DNA of 23,566 nt from Actinidia chinensis (GCA_009663005.1 VIGQ01001567.1:1-23566); one strand, 5' to 3'. Positions 8,613 to 17,590 are shown, counted from the first letter of the stretch. The notes: generated from the sequence alone by a model not told the origin. Translations and numbers: made by a program.

Positions 8613-9096
8613 ACCCAAACAACCCCCCGGGCGGAGAAGGGGTGTCTTCATTGTTCGAGAAACGTCCCCGCTGAGGTTCTCTGATCTCGCTCGCCTACAA
8701 GAAGGACTCGAAGGAGAAAGGGGAGGGGCCATGCCTTTGCCTGAGGCCAAGCAGAAGGAAAAAATCCAGGCAACGTCTAGTGTGGCGGTGAGTCAATGGA
8801 AGCGAAATGGATGCGGCGCTCCACACGAAGGCACCCTCGGCCAAACATGGTGACGTCTTGGGGCCCAATGCCCTTACAATGATGGAGAATCCGGTATTGG
8901 CAGAAGAGCTCCTTGAGGGCTGTGTCCCTCCCTTTGACCAAAAATAATTGACAAGTTGGACCGTGATCGGGTGATCTCGTCAGTTTTTTCAGATTACCGA
9001 GAAATGTCCCAAGTGGCTAAGTATGAAGGAGATCCTGTGGATGTCGGGCGTAAAATTAGGACAAATGCCATATGGAGGTGGTACCCGCGAAGATAG
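8613..9096 (+). pseudogene. 3' part of the split, frameshifted gag-like/hypothetical gene
   Basis: Coding character continues through at least four frame segments. The first runs from 8621 to the TGA at 8672 and is in frame with the 7887 piece. The second, 8671-8853, is Glu/Lys-rich. The third, 8807-8947, contains an ENPVLAEELLEG motif. The fourth, 8944-9096, continues it directly after a one-base slip and includes IIDKLDRDRVIS. Smooth hand-over between frames is the mark of a decayed gene. Charged helical composition resembles gag-like or hypothetical proteins of plant retroelements, but no zinc knuckle or protease motif is visible and I cannot name the family. Confidence 0.45.
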
Positions 9097-9134
9097 AGTC
9101 CGGGAGGAGAGAGAAGTCTCATGTAGTTCTTGTC

Positions 9135-9286
9135 TATGGAGGGCCATGAGATAGATCCCTTCCCTAGGAAAGGTGGGTGGTGTGTAAGGTGATCATATCA
9201 TTCGTGGAGCCTAGTGGAGCTCAGCATGGAATCCGGGAGGTGTTGGCGACGGGATCCCTTTGGGCGGGTGCTTCACCTCAGTCCAA
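9135..9286 (+). repeat. Right copy of the diverged direct repeat of about 150 bp
   Basis: This is the partner of 7093-7252, about 2.04 kb downstream in the same orientation. A frame open from 9177 to 9371 covers most of it and shares the VVCK segment. The gag-like pieces and the hAT-like insertion lie between the two copies. Confidence 0.55.
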
Positions 9287-10136
9287 TCACAAGTGGAGAA
9301 TTTCCCCTCATCATGTCAACATCAACGAAGAGATGAGGTGGAATGAGCAGCAACAACAGCACGAGGCTTAATGAAGGACAGACGATGCCGAACCGACTAT
9401 GCCCCTTTTGGGATGTACACCAGAATAAGGTGTCAGGGTACACATTATCGTTCTATGATTTCTGCCAAAAGAGACTATCTTTTTCCAAAGGGCGTTACTA
9501 CGTCCATTTTTTTGGTGGTGAATTGGGATTGATTGTTGTATTTCAGTTACATATTTGCCCTCCTGAAATTTTCTTCTTGTCTTCATTTACATTTCTTGTC
9601 CACGCCCCGTTCAACCAAGATCCGGCACGGAAGGCAAACAATCCAATGCGGAAAGTCAAACTAAGTAATATAATAATATACAAACATACATTAGAGTACG
9701 ACAACTAATCCCTCCCGTGGGACATGCTCTCCATGAGCTATCAAATACGAACAAGTGATCTCCAATGGCAGCCAAAACCGGGCCAAAAGAATAATTACCA
9801 ATTCTCAAAATATTCCTAACATGTTTATCCAAAACAAAAACACACTACAACAACCAGTGGCTCAGATTCAGGATAACCCTCGTACCCTGAAATTCATTAG
9901 TTAAAGGTGAGTTACCTTGAAAATGTTAACATGGACTTGCAGATCAAGCCAAAAACCATATAATAAAAAATGATGAAAACATGATGTAAAATATTATGCT
10001 TCATTCACACAACAAATACTTTAAAATCCGTGATTCACAAATTCATCCCGTTTACCATACTCTTTTGAATGACAACCTAGGCCATTTCTAACCAACTCGT
10101 TATGCATAAGCAAGTGAGACAACCCCCGTCAAATCC

Positions 10137-10334
10137 CCAGACTGTCACCGTGGGCATGACATTCCCTAGTATCGTTGCCATCTAGGACTTTCATTTTGTC
10201 AAAATTTCCGGACTTCACCGTACTAGACATTCCCTCCGTACATTTGCCATCTAGGACGTATTGTCAACTTTCCCGGACTTTCACCGTGGGCTATGGACAT
10301 TCCTCCGTACCATTGCCATCTAGGGACTGAACTT
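10137..10334. repeat. Three-copy tandem repeat, unit about 64-71 bp
   Basis: Units start at about 10137, 10208 and 10272. Each carries GACT(T)TCACCGT, then ACATTCCTCCGTA, then TTGCCATCTAGG, with small indels and drift between copies. It lies in the inferred gypsy LTR. Confidence 0.75.
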
Positions 10335-10803
10335 CGCTTAATCCAAGCCATCTTATCCGGTACAATACTGTACGAAACTACGACATATCTAACGAGTCAT
10401 TCTAAAATAATTTCCTAACTTCCAAAGCACGCACAAACTTTATATTTTTCCACAATTCAAACCAAACATCCATGTTGCATTATCAAAAATTAATTGCAAC
10501 AGAATACATCCATGTTTAAATTTATCATGAATTAAATGTACCTACAATGCAATACATGCATTCAAACTATTCAATCCAATAATAAGGCATATTTTGAAAA
10601 CAATACGCATACGATTTACACAAATTTAAGCTCAGCAATAATTGCCAAGCACAATCCATAATGTGACATTCTTTAATGTTCACATAATAATTTTACATTT
10701 ATTAAAAATTATGTAACAATAAAATTACTAAATTCCTCATGCTAAAAAGTAAAGCCATTTTTAATTTTTTTTTTTTTTACTGTTCCAAAAAAAAATTTTT
10801 TTT
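10335..10803. other. AT-rich spacer between the two tandem arrays
   Basis: No open frame or bounded element. T- and A-runs near 10770-10800 precede the GTCGAC array. It is taken as part of the inferred LTR. Confidence 0.4.
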
Positions 10804-11180
10804 AAGGTGTCGAACACCCTGAAAATCTGGTGTCGACACCAACGGTCAGTAGCCAAAAATCCAAATTTCCATTCCTGCTCAAGGTGTCGACAAACCTCAC
10901 CAGTGTCAGCAACCAAATGTCAGTATGCGGCAAAATATACATTTCACTATTCAAGGTGTCGACAGCCCAGGGTCGACACCGAACGCATCATTAGCAAATT
11001 TTGAACATTTGCCTTTCAAAGGTGTCGACACACCGACTTCCTATTTGTCGACGACAACCATCATGTCTAAATTTCTGTTCTCGCATTTCGTCCTCTCAAA
11101 TGTGTCCGACAAAGACCTCAACTCTTCCTATGTGTCCGACACCAAACACCAACGCCAAATTTTCACAACTTCTTCATTTT
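10804..11180. repeat. Five-unit degenerate tandem array of paired GTGTCGACAC palindromes
   Basis: About five units of 66-84 bp begin near 10804, 10881, 10953, 11018 and 11098. Each opens with (C)AAGGTGTCGACA or a derivative and has a second copy of the motif 14-30 bp later. AT-rich filler containing variants of CAAATTT follows. The second motif in the first unit is a perfect palindrome, GGTGTCGACACC, at 10829-10840. In later units the core drifts to GTGTCAGC or GTGTCCGAC. The plus-strand open frames across it are by-products. Confidence 0.7.
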
Positions 11181-11761
11181 TAATAATCTAAACCAAATTT
11201 CTTCTTTAGGGTTCTATAACCCAATAATCTTCAATAGATTTTATATAATTGTCCATTAACAACCATCCCAAGATTAAACCCACAAGAAAAACCCATTTAC
11301 CCTCAAATCCAAGAAATGCAAAAGCTCCACAACATTGTTGAGGCGCCAAATTCCCGCGATTGGCTTCGCGATTCTAAATGTTTCTTGGCTCTAGCGTAGC
11401 CCTCGCGAGTAGATAAAATTCTCCCAAGGAACCGACTATCAAAGATTCCACTCTAACCTCCTAGATCGAAACTCACAAATTTGGCTCAAAATCTAAGAGA
11501 GAAATGGGGAAAGAAGAAGAAGATAACAATAAATGCCAAAATAAATTTGGGCATTAATGTGTTAGGTCCAAAAAATAGAAAATGACCTAAATGCTCCATT
11601 GGGCCTTGGTCTTTGTTTGGCCCGCAAGCAACAAATCCCGTACACCTAAATCACATTGGGGGGTCCAATTAGTTCCAATTAATTTGGCGCCTGCTCTTAC
11701 ACACGGCGCACTTCAATCCAAAATAAAATGTCAACTACTCTCATTTTATAACATAATAATT

Positions 11762-11818
11762 CATATATATATTTATAATATATATATATATACATACATA
11801 TATACATGACACACACAC
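11762..11818. repeat. AT/CA microsatellite
   Basis: Alternating TA runs pass into ACATACATATATACA and then ACACACACA. It coincides with the guessed 5' edge of the minus-strand LTR. Confidence 0.75.
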
Positions 11819-11820
11819 TT

Positions 11821-13343
11821 GCCTCTTAAATTACGTCATAAAAAGAAAAAGAAAAAATTTTGAACCCTACATTGCTTCTCTGGGCTATAGTTGGATTTTA
11901 AGATTCTATTTATAGTTTATATGATATGATATGAATTTTTTATTTTTTAGTTTTACTTTTATTTCCCATGATCAGCGGTGTTTATGGTAAACCTCAGTGA
12001 AAATTTTATTATTTTGTGTTTAACGCCTCTTTGATCATCTAGATTTTCTTAGACAACAAAATAACATGTTATCATCCAAAATGTAACTTCCCCAGTCTGG
12101 AATTTATGGAAGTATCGAGATTTATTGGCTTCTGGAAATTTATATTAAGACAAAATGCCCTCCCCACAAAGTTTTAACATCTAAAATATACGTAAAAAAA
12201 ACGAGCTAGACAAATCGACAACTAATGTTAATATATGGGAATCCAAAGTGATCTTGGTGTAGATTTTTCATATTGTTCCGTTCTTCCTTTCCATTTTTTT
12301 CATCATGCAGATTTCAAATATTCCCTGAACATTTTAGTTAATATTCTCTAGTTTTTTTCCTTCGTACACCATCTGTTTTGCCGTTTTCTAAGAACCTTTT
12401 TTTTATTAAATCTACCACTAGGGCACACCAGCAGTAAGTCCTCAAGGTTGTCTTTGGATCAAGCATTTAGGGATAAGTTTGTGGAAGGAGAAGAAAGTAT
12501 AAGTGACAGATTAAATCTTACATAAGGACCATTATTTTTTCTTTTCCGTATTTTTCTCCTATTTAATTCTTGAGTCGATCATCATTATAGTGTAATATTT
12601 CAGGTTGGTTCTGCTAGTAGTGTCACGTGGCGACTATTATTTCGCATGCCAAGATCAGTATTGGCCAGATGGATCTCTCCTCCTCCATGTGCACTTATCT
12701 GGCCACACTGAGTAATCCCTCTCCCCCCTCCCTCCTTTTCTCTGCCAGCGATCGCATCACCATGACCAACGCACCTCCAGACCCCGTTAGTGCCCTTGCC
12801 AGCTCCTTGCCACAACGCCACCCAGTGCTTCGCGTGATCCCAGCATACTTCGTCATCTGATTCGTTCCTTCTGCTCTTGTCATCATCATCCCCCTCGTTC
12901 CAACATCACGCCACCATCATATCCCCAAAAAACTTAGCATAAGGCAGGGGTACATTAGATACTAGTAGGGAAAATCTTTTTTATTTCTTCACTATGTCCC
13001 CGTCGAGTGCGGGTAAAAACCCTCTGCTCCCCTCATTTCCCCGCCTATTCCGATTGTTCCCCTCCACCCTAAACCTTCCTGTTCTATCTAATAAAAATCT
13101 AATAAACTTTTCGCTTTCTTAGCCTTTCTAAAATTGTACATTGTGCCCTTCAATTTTATAATTTTGTTGTTCCGTCATTAGGGCCTTTAGTATTAAAAGG
13201 GAAAGCTCCAAAAAATTTATTCTCATGACCCAAGCGAACACAACACAAAAGAGCATTTCTCGATCTCCTCGTTCTTCACTCGTTTCTCTGGCGATTGGAT
13301 ATTCAATGCATCTTGGAATTTGTGCTTTCGCCTCTCTCCCTCT
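11821..13343. other. Unassigned intergenic stretch with one C-rich patch
   Basis: Mostly AT-rich spacer. From about 12620 to 12900 the sequence is C- and CT-rich, contains TCACGTGGC (a G-box core) near 12622, and holds overlapping open frames on both strands (plus 12627-12860, minus 12600-12889). None resembles a known protein. Another pyrimidine-rich leader-like stretch lies at 13250-13343. No TATA box could be placed with confidence. Confidence 0.35.
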
Positions 13344-13370
13344 ATGGTCATCATGACTTCGCCGGACGTT

Positions 13371-13375
13371 ATGAC
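13371..13375. repeat. Left target-site duplication ATGAC
   Basis: Five bases directly before the TGTTGGGAATCC start of the truncated 5' LTR, identical to 14792-14796. Confidence 0.85.
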
Positions 13376-13490
13376 TGTTGGGAATCCCTCGCTATTTGGA
13401 GGTGGTTATTTTGTCATTTCATCGCTTTTCTTTTTTACCCTAATTGTATCAGGGCTGTCAACTTGGAATTTTTTTCAGTTAGACAGTAGG
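13376..13490 (+). repeat. 5' LTR stub (first ~115 bp)
   Basis: Aligns by eye with the start of the 3' LTR at 14145-14257 (shared phrases TGTTGG.AATCC, TTGTCATTTCATC, CTTTT.ACCCTAA, GTATCA.GGCT, GTTAGACAG). Similarity stops at 13490 and pol sequence begins at once, so the rest of this LTR was deleted. Visible differences and small indels suggest the insertion is not recent. Confidence 0.85.
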
Positions 13491-14130
13491 TTAGCCTTAA
13501 TGTAACGCCATGGTTGTATCTAAGGCCCGACATTGCACATGCTGTGGTATGGTGAGTCGTTATCTCTCAAATCCGGCAAGACATCATTGGGAAGAGTGAA
13601 GTGGGTGATGAATATCTCGGGAACGACGAATCTTAGACTAACTTTGGATGTGAGAAGCCTAGTTGGTTGGATATTCACAGATTCGGATTTGGCCGGAAGC
13701 TTGGATGGTCTTTAAAAATCTACTTCGGGGCATAGGTCACTTGCAGGGGGAGCGTGGTTGGCAATTAAATTGCAAAAGGGCTGCACTCTCTACTACCGAG
13801 GCCGAGTTCATAGCCGCCGTGAGGCAACAAAAGATTTGTTATGGTTGCGCAATTACAATGCAGCGTGGGTTGGAAACAAGCAAGATATGTTTTTATTTTG
13901 TGTAATCAAAGTGCCATCATCTAGCAAATAAATTCTTCTTTTCACTCGAGATCAAAACTATTGATGTTTTCGCTATCATTGGATCGTAGTCAAATTGGTG
14001 CTAACATTTTTATAACCTTGAAAGATTCACACCGATAATAATGGTTTCGGATAGTTGACAATCAGTGTTGCTAAAGGGATAAGTTGAGTTTTTGTCTCAC
14101 GGTGCCGGATTGCCTTGCCCTCCAACTGTC
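13487..14130 (+). pseudogene. Copia pol remnant, RNase H domain and C-terminus
   Basis: Frame-hopping translation recovers the usual copia order. These are a RPDIAHAV-like block (about 13525), a VSRYLSNP block with VKW and GT(T)NL (13555-13640), G-Y-TDSD-AGSLDG (13665-13715, containing RNase H acidic positions), ALSTTEAEFIAAV (13780-13825), LLWLRN (13838-13855), NQSAIHLA (13906-13930), a degraded SK.IDV..RYHWI (13945-13985), HTD.NG (14028-14045) and a final GLPCPP (14105-14125). At least five frameshifts or stops interrupt it, so it is not functional. RNase H normally degrades the RNA of the RNA-DNA hybrid in reverse transcription. The block order fits the Tork/Tnt1-like side of copia, a lineage guess only. 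Confidence 0.85.
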
Positions 14131-14135
14131 GGTCG

Positions 14136-14144
14136 GTGGGAGTT
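14136..14144 (+). promoter_or_regulatory. Polypurine tract before the 3' LTR
   Basis: GTGGGAGTT abuts the TGTTGG start of the 3' LTR. Copia elements prime plus-strand DNA synthesis from such a purine tract directly upstream of the 3' LTR. Confidence 0.6.
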
Positions 14145-14791
14145 TGTTGGAATCCTCCTATTGGGAAGTCGGGTATTATTGTCATTTCATCCTCTTTTCT
14201 TTTACCCTAATTTGTATCAAGGCTTTCACTTTAATTATTTCTTTCAAAGTTAGACAGAGGGAGGAGAAAAACGAACAGAGAGAGAGAGGGAGCAGATTTT
14301 TCTGTGCATGTGTTCATCAATCGTGATATCGGAAGAATTGCACCTTCGATCTCGCGGTTGTTTGGATATGTTTGTAAACGACGTCGAGACTTCTTTGGTT
14401 CTACATCTGAACGGTGGTAACGAACACAAAGGCCTCTACTTGATCAGATCTAAGCAAATCCGGCGACTCCAAATTTGGGGTGAATTCTTTCTCACTTGTT
14501 CTTGTTATTATCTTTCTATATTATCAAGATTTTATTCTTGAGGATAGTTGTTGAGATTTTATGATTTGATGATTGTATCCCTAGATGTATTTAGAGAAAA
14601 CTTGATTGTTCCCATTATTGTGTTATAGTGGAAGATTTGGGGTGTATTTGCCTTCGTGGGGTTTTTACGCATTCTCATTGGAGAGGGTTTTTCCCACCGT
14701 TAAATATTGTTGTGTGATATTAGTCTTGTGTGATTTGTATGATCTATTGGGAGAGTGTTTGTTTAATTTCCGATGTGGTATCTCCCCATCA
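14145..14791 (+). repeat. Full-length 3' LTR (647 bp)
   Basis: It starts TGTTGGAATCC and ends CCCCATCA directly before ATGAC. Its first 113 bp pair with the 5' stub; the rest has no partner in the window. It contains a GA-rich stretch (14257-14295) and several short open frames (14308-14541, 14606-14848) that are not genes. Confidence 0.85.
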
Positions 14792-14796
14792 ATGAC
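14792..14796. repeat. Right target-site duplication ATGAC
   Basis: Follows the CA end of the 3' LTR and is identical to 13371-13375. Confidence 0.85.
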
Positions 14797-14848
14797 CTCC
14801 GTGGCACCCCACATCTGCAACCATTTCAATTTAATTATTTTCTTTTGA

Positions 14849-15740
14849 ATATAAAATGAAAAAAATAGGGGTGTGGTTAATCTTGGCTCCGCACCTGCAC
14901 ACCAAGGCAGTGACGATAGACGTTGTCTAGGCCCCTAATCCTATGATACGACCAAAGTCCCATGAGTTATGAGAAACGGTTTTATCTTTTATCATTGTTA
15001 ATAGGTGACTCACGCAACTAAACATTCATTTGAAAAGTTTCTTCATTATATGAAACATATGAGAGTAGTTATAGGATAAATGCGTGACCCTGCCTACCAC
15101 GGACAAGAGCACGACGACTCTGTCCGAGTTGAACTTAAAGCTCATCCTAATAAGAAAATAAAAGAGAAGGAAAATGAAGGGTAGGAAAGGGGATGGGATA
15201 TCTCATCCATTTAGCTGTGAGCATTTTCGAGGTTAAGTGAGTTTTCCTTTTTTCCTTTCCTTTTTTATTTTATTTTTATTGCTAAATCCATTTGAATCTG
15301 TCAAACATTGAGTTTCTTTTGTAACCTACATTTCTACACTTTTGGTGCTAAAATTCGCCTTTTCTTTATTTGTCTTTGTTTTGTGAAGGCAAATGAGTAT
15401 TGTTAGTTAGAGTTCAAATATGTGATTGATCTCTTTAGAAGATGGTTATTTTTGTTTCAGAAACCCTATCAAAGTTTGAGATTACTGAACAATAGACGGT
15501 TATTTGTTCTCTTCTTTTCATAGTGTGTGATTCCTTTGTTGTTCTTAAGCCTAACTCACCTCAATCCTTAGATGCTTTTTGTGGTTGGTCTATTTACTGT
15601 TTCTTGTTTCTTGGTTTGTCATAACAATTATATTGTAGGCATTTCTGTGTTAACGTTGAATCTTTGTTATTGAGGAAGTATCGCATATTCTTTGAAATGG
15701 ATCTTGAACTATGTTACTTTTGTTTTTTTTTTATTATAAA
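14849..15740. other. Unassigned intergenic stretch
   Basis: AT-rich with T-runs near 15250-15285 and 15720. No open frame, bounded repeat or RNA signature could be supported. A TTTTTGTTTCAG near 15450-15462 looks like a splice acceptor but nothing coding follows. Confidence 0.45.
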
Positions 15741-15807
15741 AGTTGAACTGATGATGAAGCTTCAACATCTTCTATGACATCTCTCTCTCCAACTTGGGAC
15801 AGATGAT

Positions 15808-15891
15808 GTGCCCACAACACTCTGGCTCTGCCCTCGCCTCGGATTGGTTCATTATGTAACGCATTACGTGCATACTCATGGAAACAATCAG
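15808..15891 (+). other. Exon-like GC-richer patch, unrecognised
   Basis: Between a GGGACAG near 15797-15803 and CAATCAG|GTATCG at 15885-15897, base composition rises and a frame stays open. The boundary bases resemble plant splice sites. The translated segment is rich in Leu, Val, His and Thr and matches no family I know. It may be a small surviving exon, a non-coding RNA exon or chance. Confidence 0.2.
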
Positions 15892-15993
15892 GTATCGATT
15901 GATAGTCACATTTTGATCATTAGCTCTTTTTTTAAATTATATTCCATTTATTCATTTTTTCAAGAAAAATATGATAGATTATGTGGCTCATAA

Positions 15994-17030
15994 ATATCTA
16001 ATTAACTTGATTTTTGGTATGGATGTATTCTTTTTGTCGAATTTTAAACATGAATAAATAATCCCGGTACCGACCATAATTAGACCCCGAGGATTAATTA
16101 GACCTGAGCGAAGTGAACGTTTTTTTAGGAAAACACTTGCCCTAAATTTGATGTGACACTTTTTTTTGGCACACCCCCACGTACCCTAAATTTCAAGGTA
16201 CATTGGCTATATGTACATGTATTTTTGCCACAAGTTTTATTTAATACTTGGGCCCTATAATTTAAATAGATTTATGGTTGCTGTTTGGTGAGTGATTGGA
16301 TCAGCTTTGTTGTGTGGATGTTTATTTCAACACAACCATCTTAGACAAATCTTTAGTCAAGAAGTGAAACAAATAAAATTCCAAATAGTAGAAAACGCAA
16401 ACCACCATGATTTTCTCTCACACACACACACCATTTGTTTGGGGTGAATTATGAAATTAGTTAATTTTGATTTGGAATCCAATTGTGAACACCTGTGTAC
16501 TCCCAACTACTAGCATTCCATAACATTCCCTCCTGACCTAAGATTTAGATCATGTGAGTTACATATTTCTTATTTTAGACCCATCTTCTACATGGCCAAT
16601 TTTATTTTATTTACCTTAAATTATTTTTTTTGTTGGTTTTGTTGTGAAAATGGTTTGTTTGAACATAGTTTTTTTTATTAGCAAACGTTTAAGGGTAATT
16701 TAATAGGGACCCACATATTATTTTAGATGGTCCAAGGAGGAAAAAGGTTTTTATTTCCATGGTGGTTGATTAAGATTTATGTATTTGGTTTGAACAAAAT
16801 CATTTTATCTGTGAATGAAAATTGACTTACAACGTTAACGCATTTGGTTATTTTTTTCTATGTAAGTTTAGTATCCCAACATTTGAAAAGTAATAGAAAA
16901 TGTAGTGTGGGCATATAAAGAGATGGCATTGGGCACCTTAGGTTTGGGTACAAGTGACTAATCTATGTGTGAGTTGGGCTTTTGGTTCCGGCCTAGTTTT
17001 ATATTTTTGGCTAAAAATTTATTTAATTTT
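15994..17030. other. Unassigned AT-rich stretch
   Basis: No gene signature. A CA microsatellite lies at about 16419-16431. Part of 16960-17030 (GTTGGGCTTTTGGTTCCGG and the following AATTAATT run) could be the outer part of the LTR fragment that follows. Confidence 0.4.
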
Positions 17031-17144
17031 AATTAATTAAAGTTTCAGTAATTGCATTTAAACTCAACAGTTGTGTTTGACGCGTTTTAGTTCCCACAGT
17101 GGTATTAACCCCTTTGCTTGAAAAGAAGTTTTTATTTTTCCAGT

Positions 17145-17590
17145 TGTGAATAGTTGCAACCCATAGCCTTTGGTATGGTGGCTTCTCTTTTGACACAAAT
17201 CGCCAAATGCATATATAAAAAGTCCCGCCCTCAGATTAAGTAATGAAGTTTTGTGCTTTTCCTTCATGCTTTTGTGCATTATTTCTGCTGCATATTTTTC
17301 TCCTTCAGAGAGAGTTCATCCACAAACTGTTTGCGAAGCTCACAGTGGTAGCGCTGCCTCTGTAAGATATAGATCGTTGATATTGGCGAAAATTTTGTCT
17401 TAACGAGATTGTGCGAAACACAAGCCTCAATCTTTCTGAATTTTTCGTTCTGCATGCTTGCGGCTGTGAGTGTGCTGAGTTTTACATACTATTATTTTAG
17501 TATATTTATGCAATTAGTTTCTGTTCATTTTATTGTAAATCATCTTAAAATAGTATTCTGTTTAATTTGATTTATAAACAAGATTGTCCA
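17145..17590 (+). mobile_element. LTR fragment related to the solo LTR at 5055-5576
   Basis: The region shares an ordered set of blocks with the solo LTR: GAATAGTTG near its start, a TATA-like ATATATAAAA (17211-17220), and GTCTTAACGAGATTGTGCGAAACACAAGCCTCAATCT-type sequence (17397-17434; here split by small differences from the other copy). Spacing between blocks is similar. CCAGT stands directly before a TG at 17145 and directly after a CA at 17590, so a solo LTR of 446 bp is possible. However, the ends are not typical copia ends and a longer LTR starting near 16966-17000 is equally possible. Core identity is more secure than the boundaries. Confidence 0.5.

Larger units (their letters stand above)
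9597..11820 (-). mobile_element. Probable gypsy-type LTR (minus orientation), bounds approximate
   Basis: Read on the minus strand, the region ends with CGGATCTTGGTTGAACGGGG then CGTGGACA. That resembles the 3' end of long gypsy LTRs and gives a plus-strand TG at 9597. It contains two tandem-repeat arrays (10137-10334 and 10804-11180), which are common inside long gypsy LTRs. Beyond these, the minus strand carries leader-like phrases (ATTTAGGTCATTTT, CTTCTTCTTTCCCC, and a repeat-like AACCCTAAAGAAG). The right end near ACACACACA at 11818 is a guess. No matching target duplication, primer-binding site or pol was found, so it may be truncated. Confidence 0.4.
13376..14791 (+). mobile_element. 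Internally deleted Ty1/copia LTR retrotransposon
   Basis: The element runs from TGTTGGGAATCC to CCCCATCA, with ATGAC duplicated exactly on both sides. Inside, in order, are a 5' LTR stub, the C-terminal RNase H part of pol, a polypurine tract and a full 3' LTR. The terminal bases form an imperfect inverted repeat (TGTTGGGAAT against TGATGGGGAG). At 1416 bp it is far shorter than an autonomous copia element (about 5 kb). The rest of the 5' LTR, the primer-binding site, gag, protease, integrase and most reverse transcriptase are gone. Because both outer ends and the duplication survive, the loss was a deletion inside an inserted copy. It cannot move on its own. Confidence 0.88.

Noticed and set aside
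10804..11180. CRISPR-like array (short palindromic repeats with spacers)
   Set aside because: Repeats are degenerate and paired at uneven spacing, fillers are related to each other, and the window is eukaryotic with no cas genes.
10807..11191. Three overlapping plus-strand frames of 60-88 codons
   Set aside because: They come from the GTCGAC tandem array and adjacent sequence; the repeated words in the translation are the repeat itself.
11677..11695. TTTGGCGCCTGC as a gypsy primer-binding site
   Set aside because: Only the TGGCGCC core fits; the following bases do not continue the tRNA complement and orientation conflicts with the minus-strand LTR.
12440..12500. MITE start with TTTGGATCAAG
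   Set aside because: No matching inverted end or duplication found downstream; a similar TTTGGATCA at 7778 is also unpaired.
9597..13257. A 3.66-kb solo LTR bounded by TTTCT words (9592-9596 and 13253-13257)
   Set aside because: The pentamer match is likely chance over this distance, and the right end does not look like a gypsy LTR start.
14308..14848. Two plus-strand frames of 77 and 80 codons
   Set aside because: Both lie wholly or mostly inside the non-coding 3' LTR of the copia element.
15060..15140. tRNA-like sequence around TGCCTACCACGG...CTCTGTCCGAG
   Set aside because: No consistent A and B boxes or cloverleaf pairing could be made.
15751..15830. C/D-box snoRNA starting at TGATGATGA
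   Set aside because: No CTGA D box or paired terminal stem at a suitable distance.
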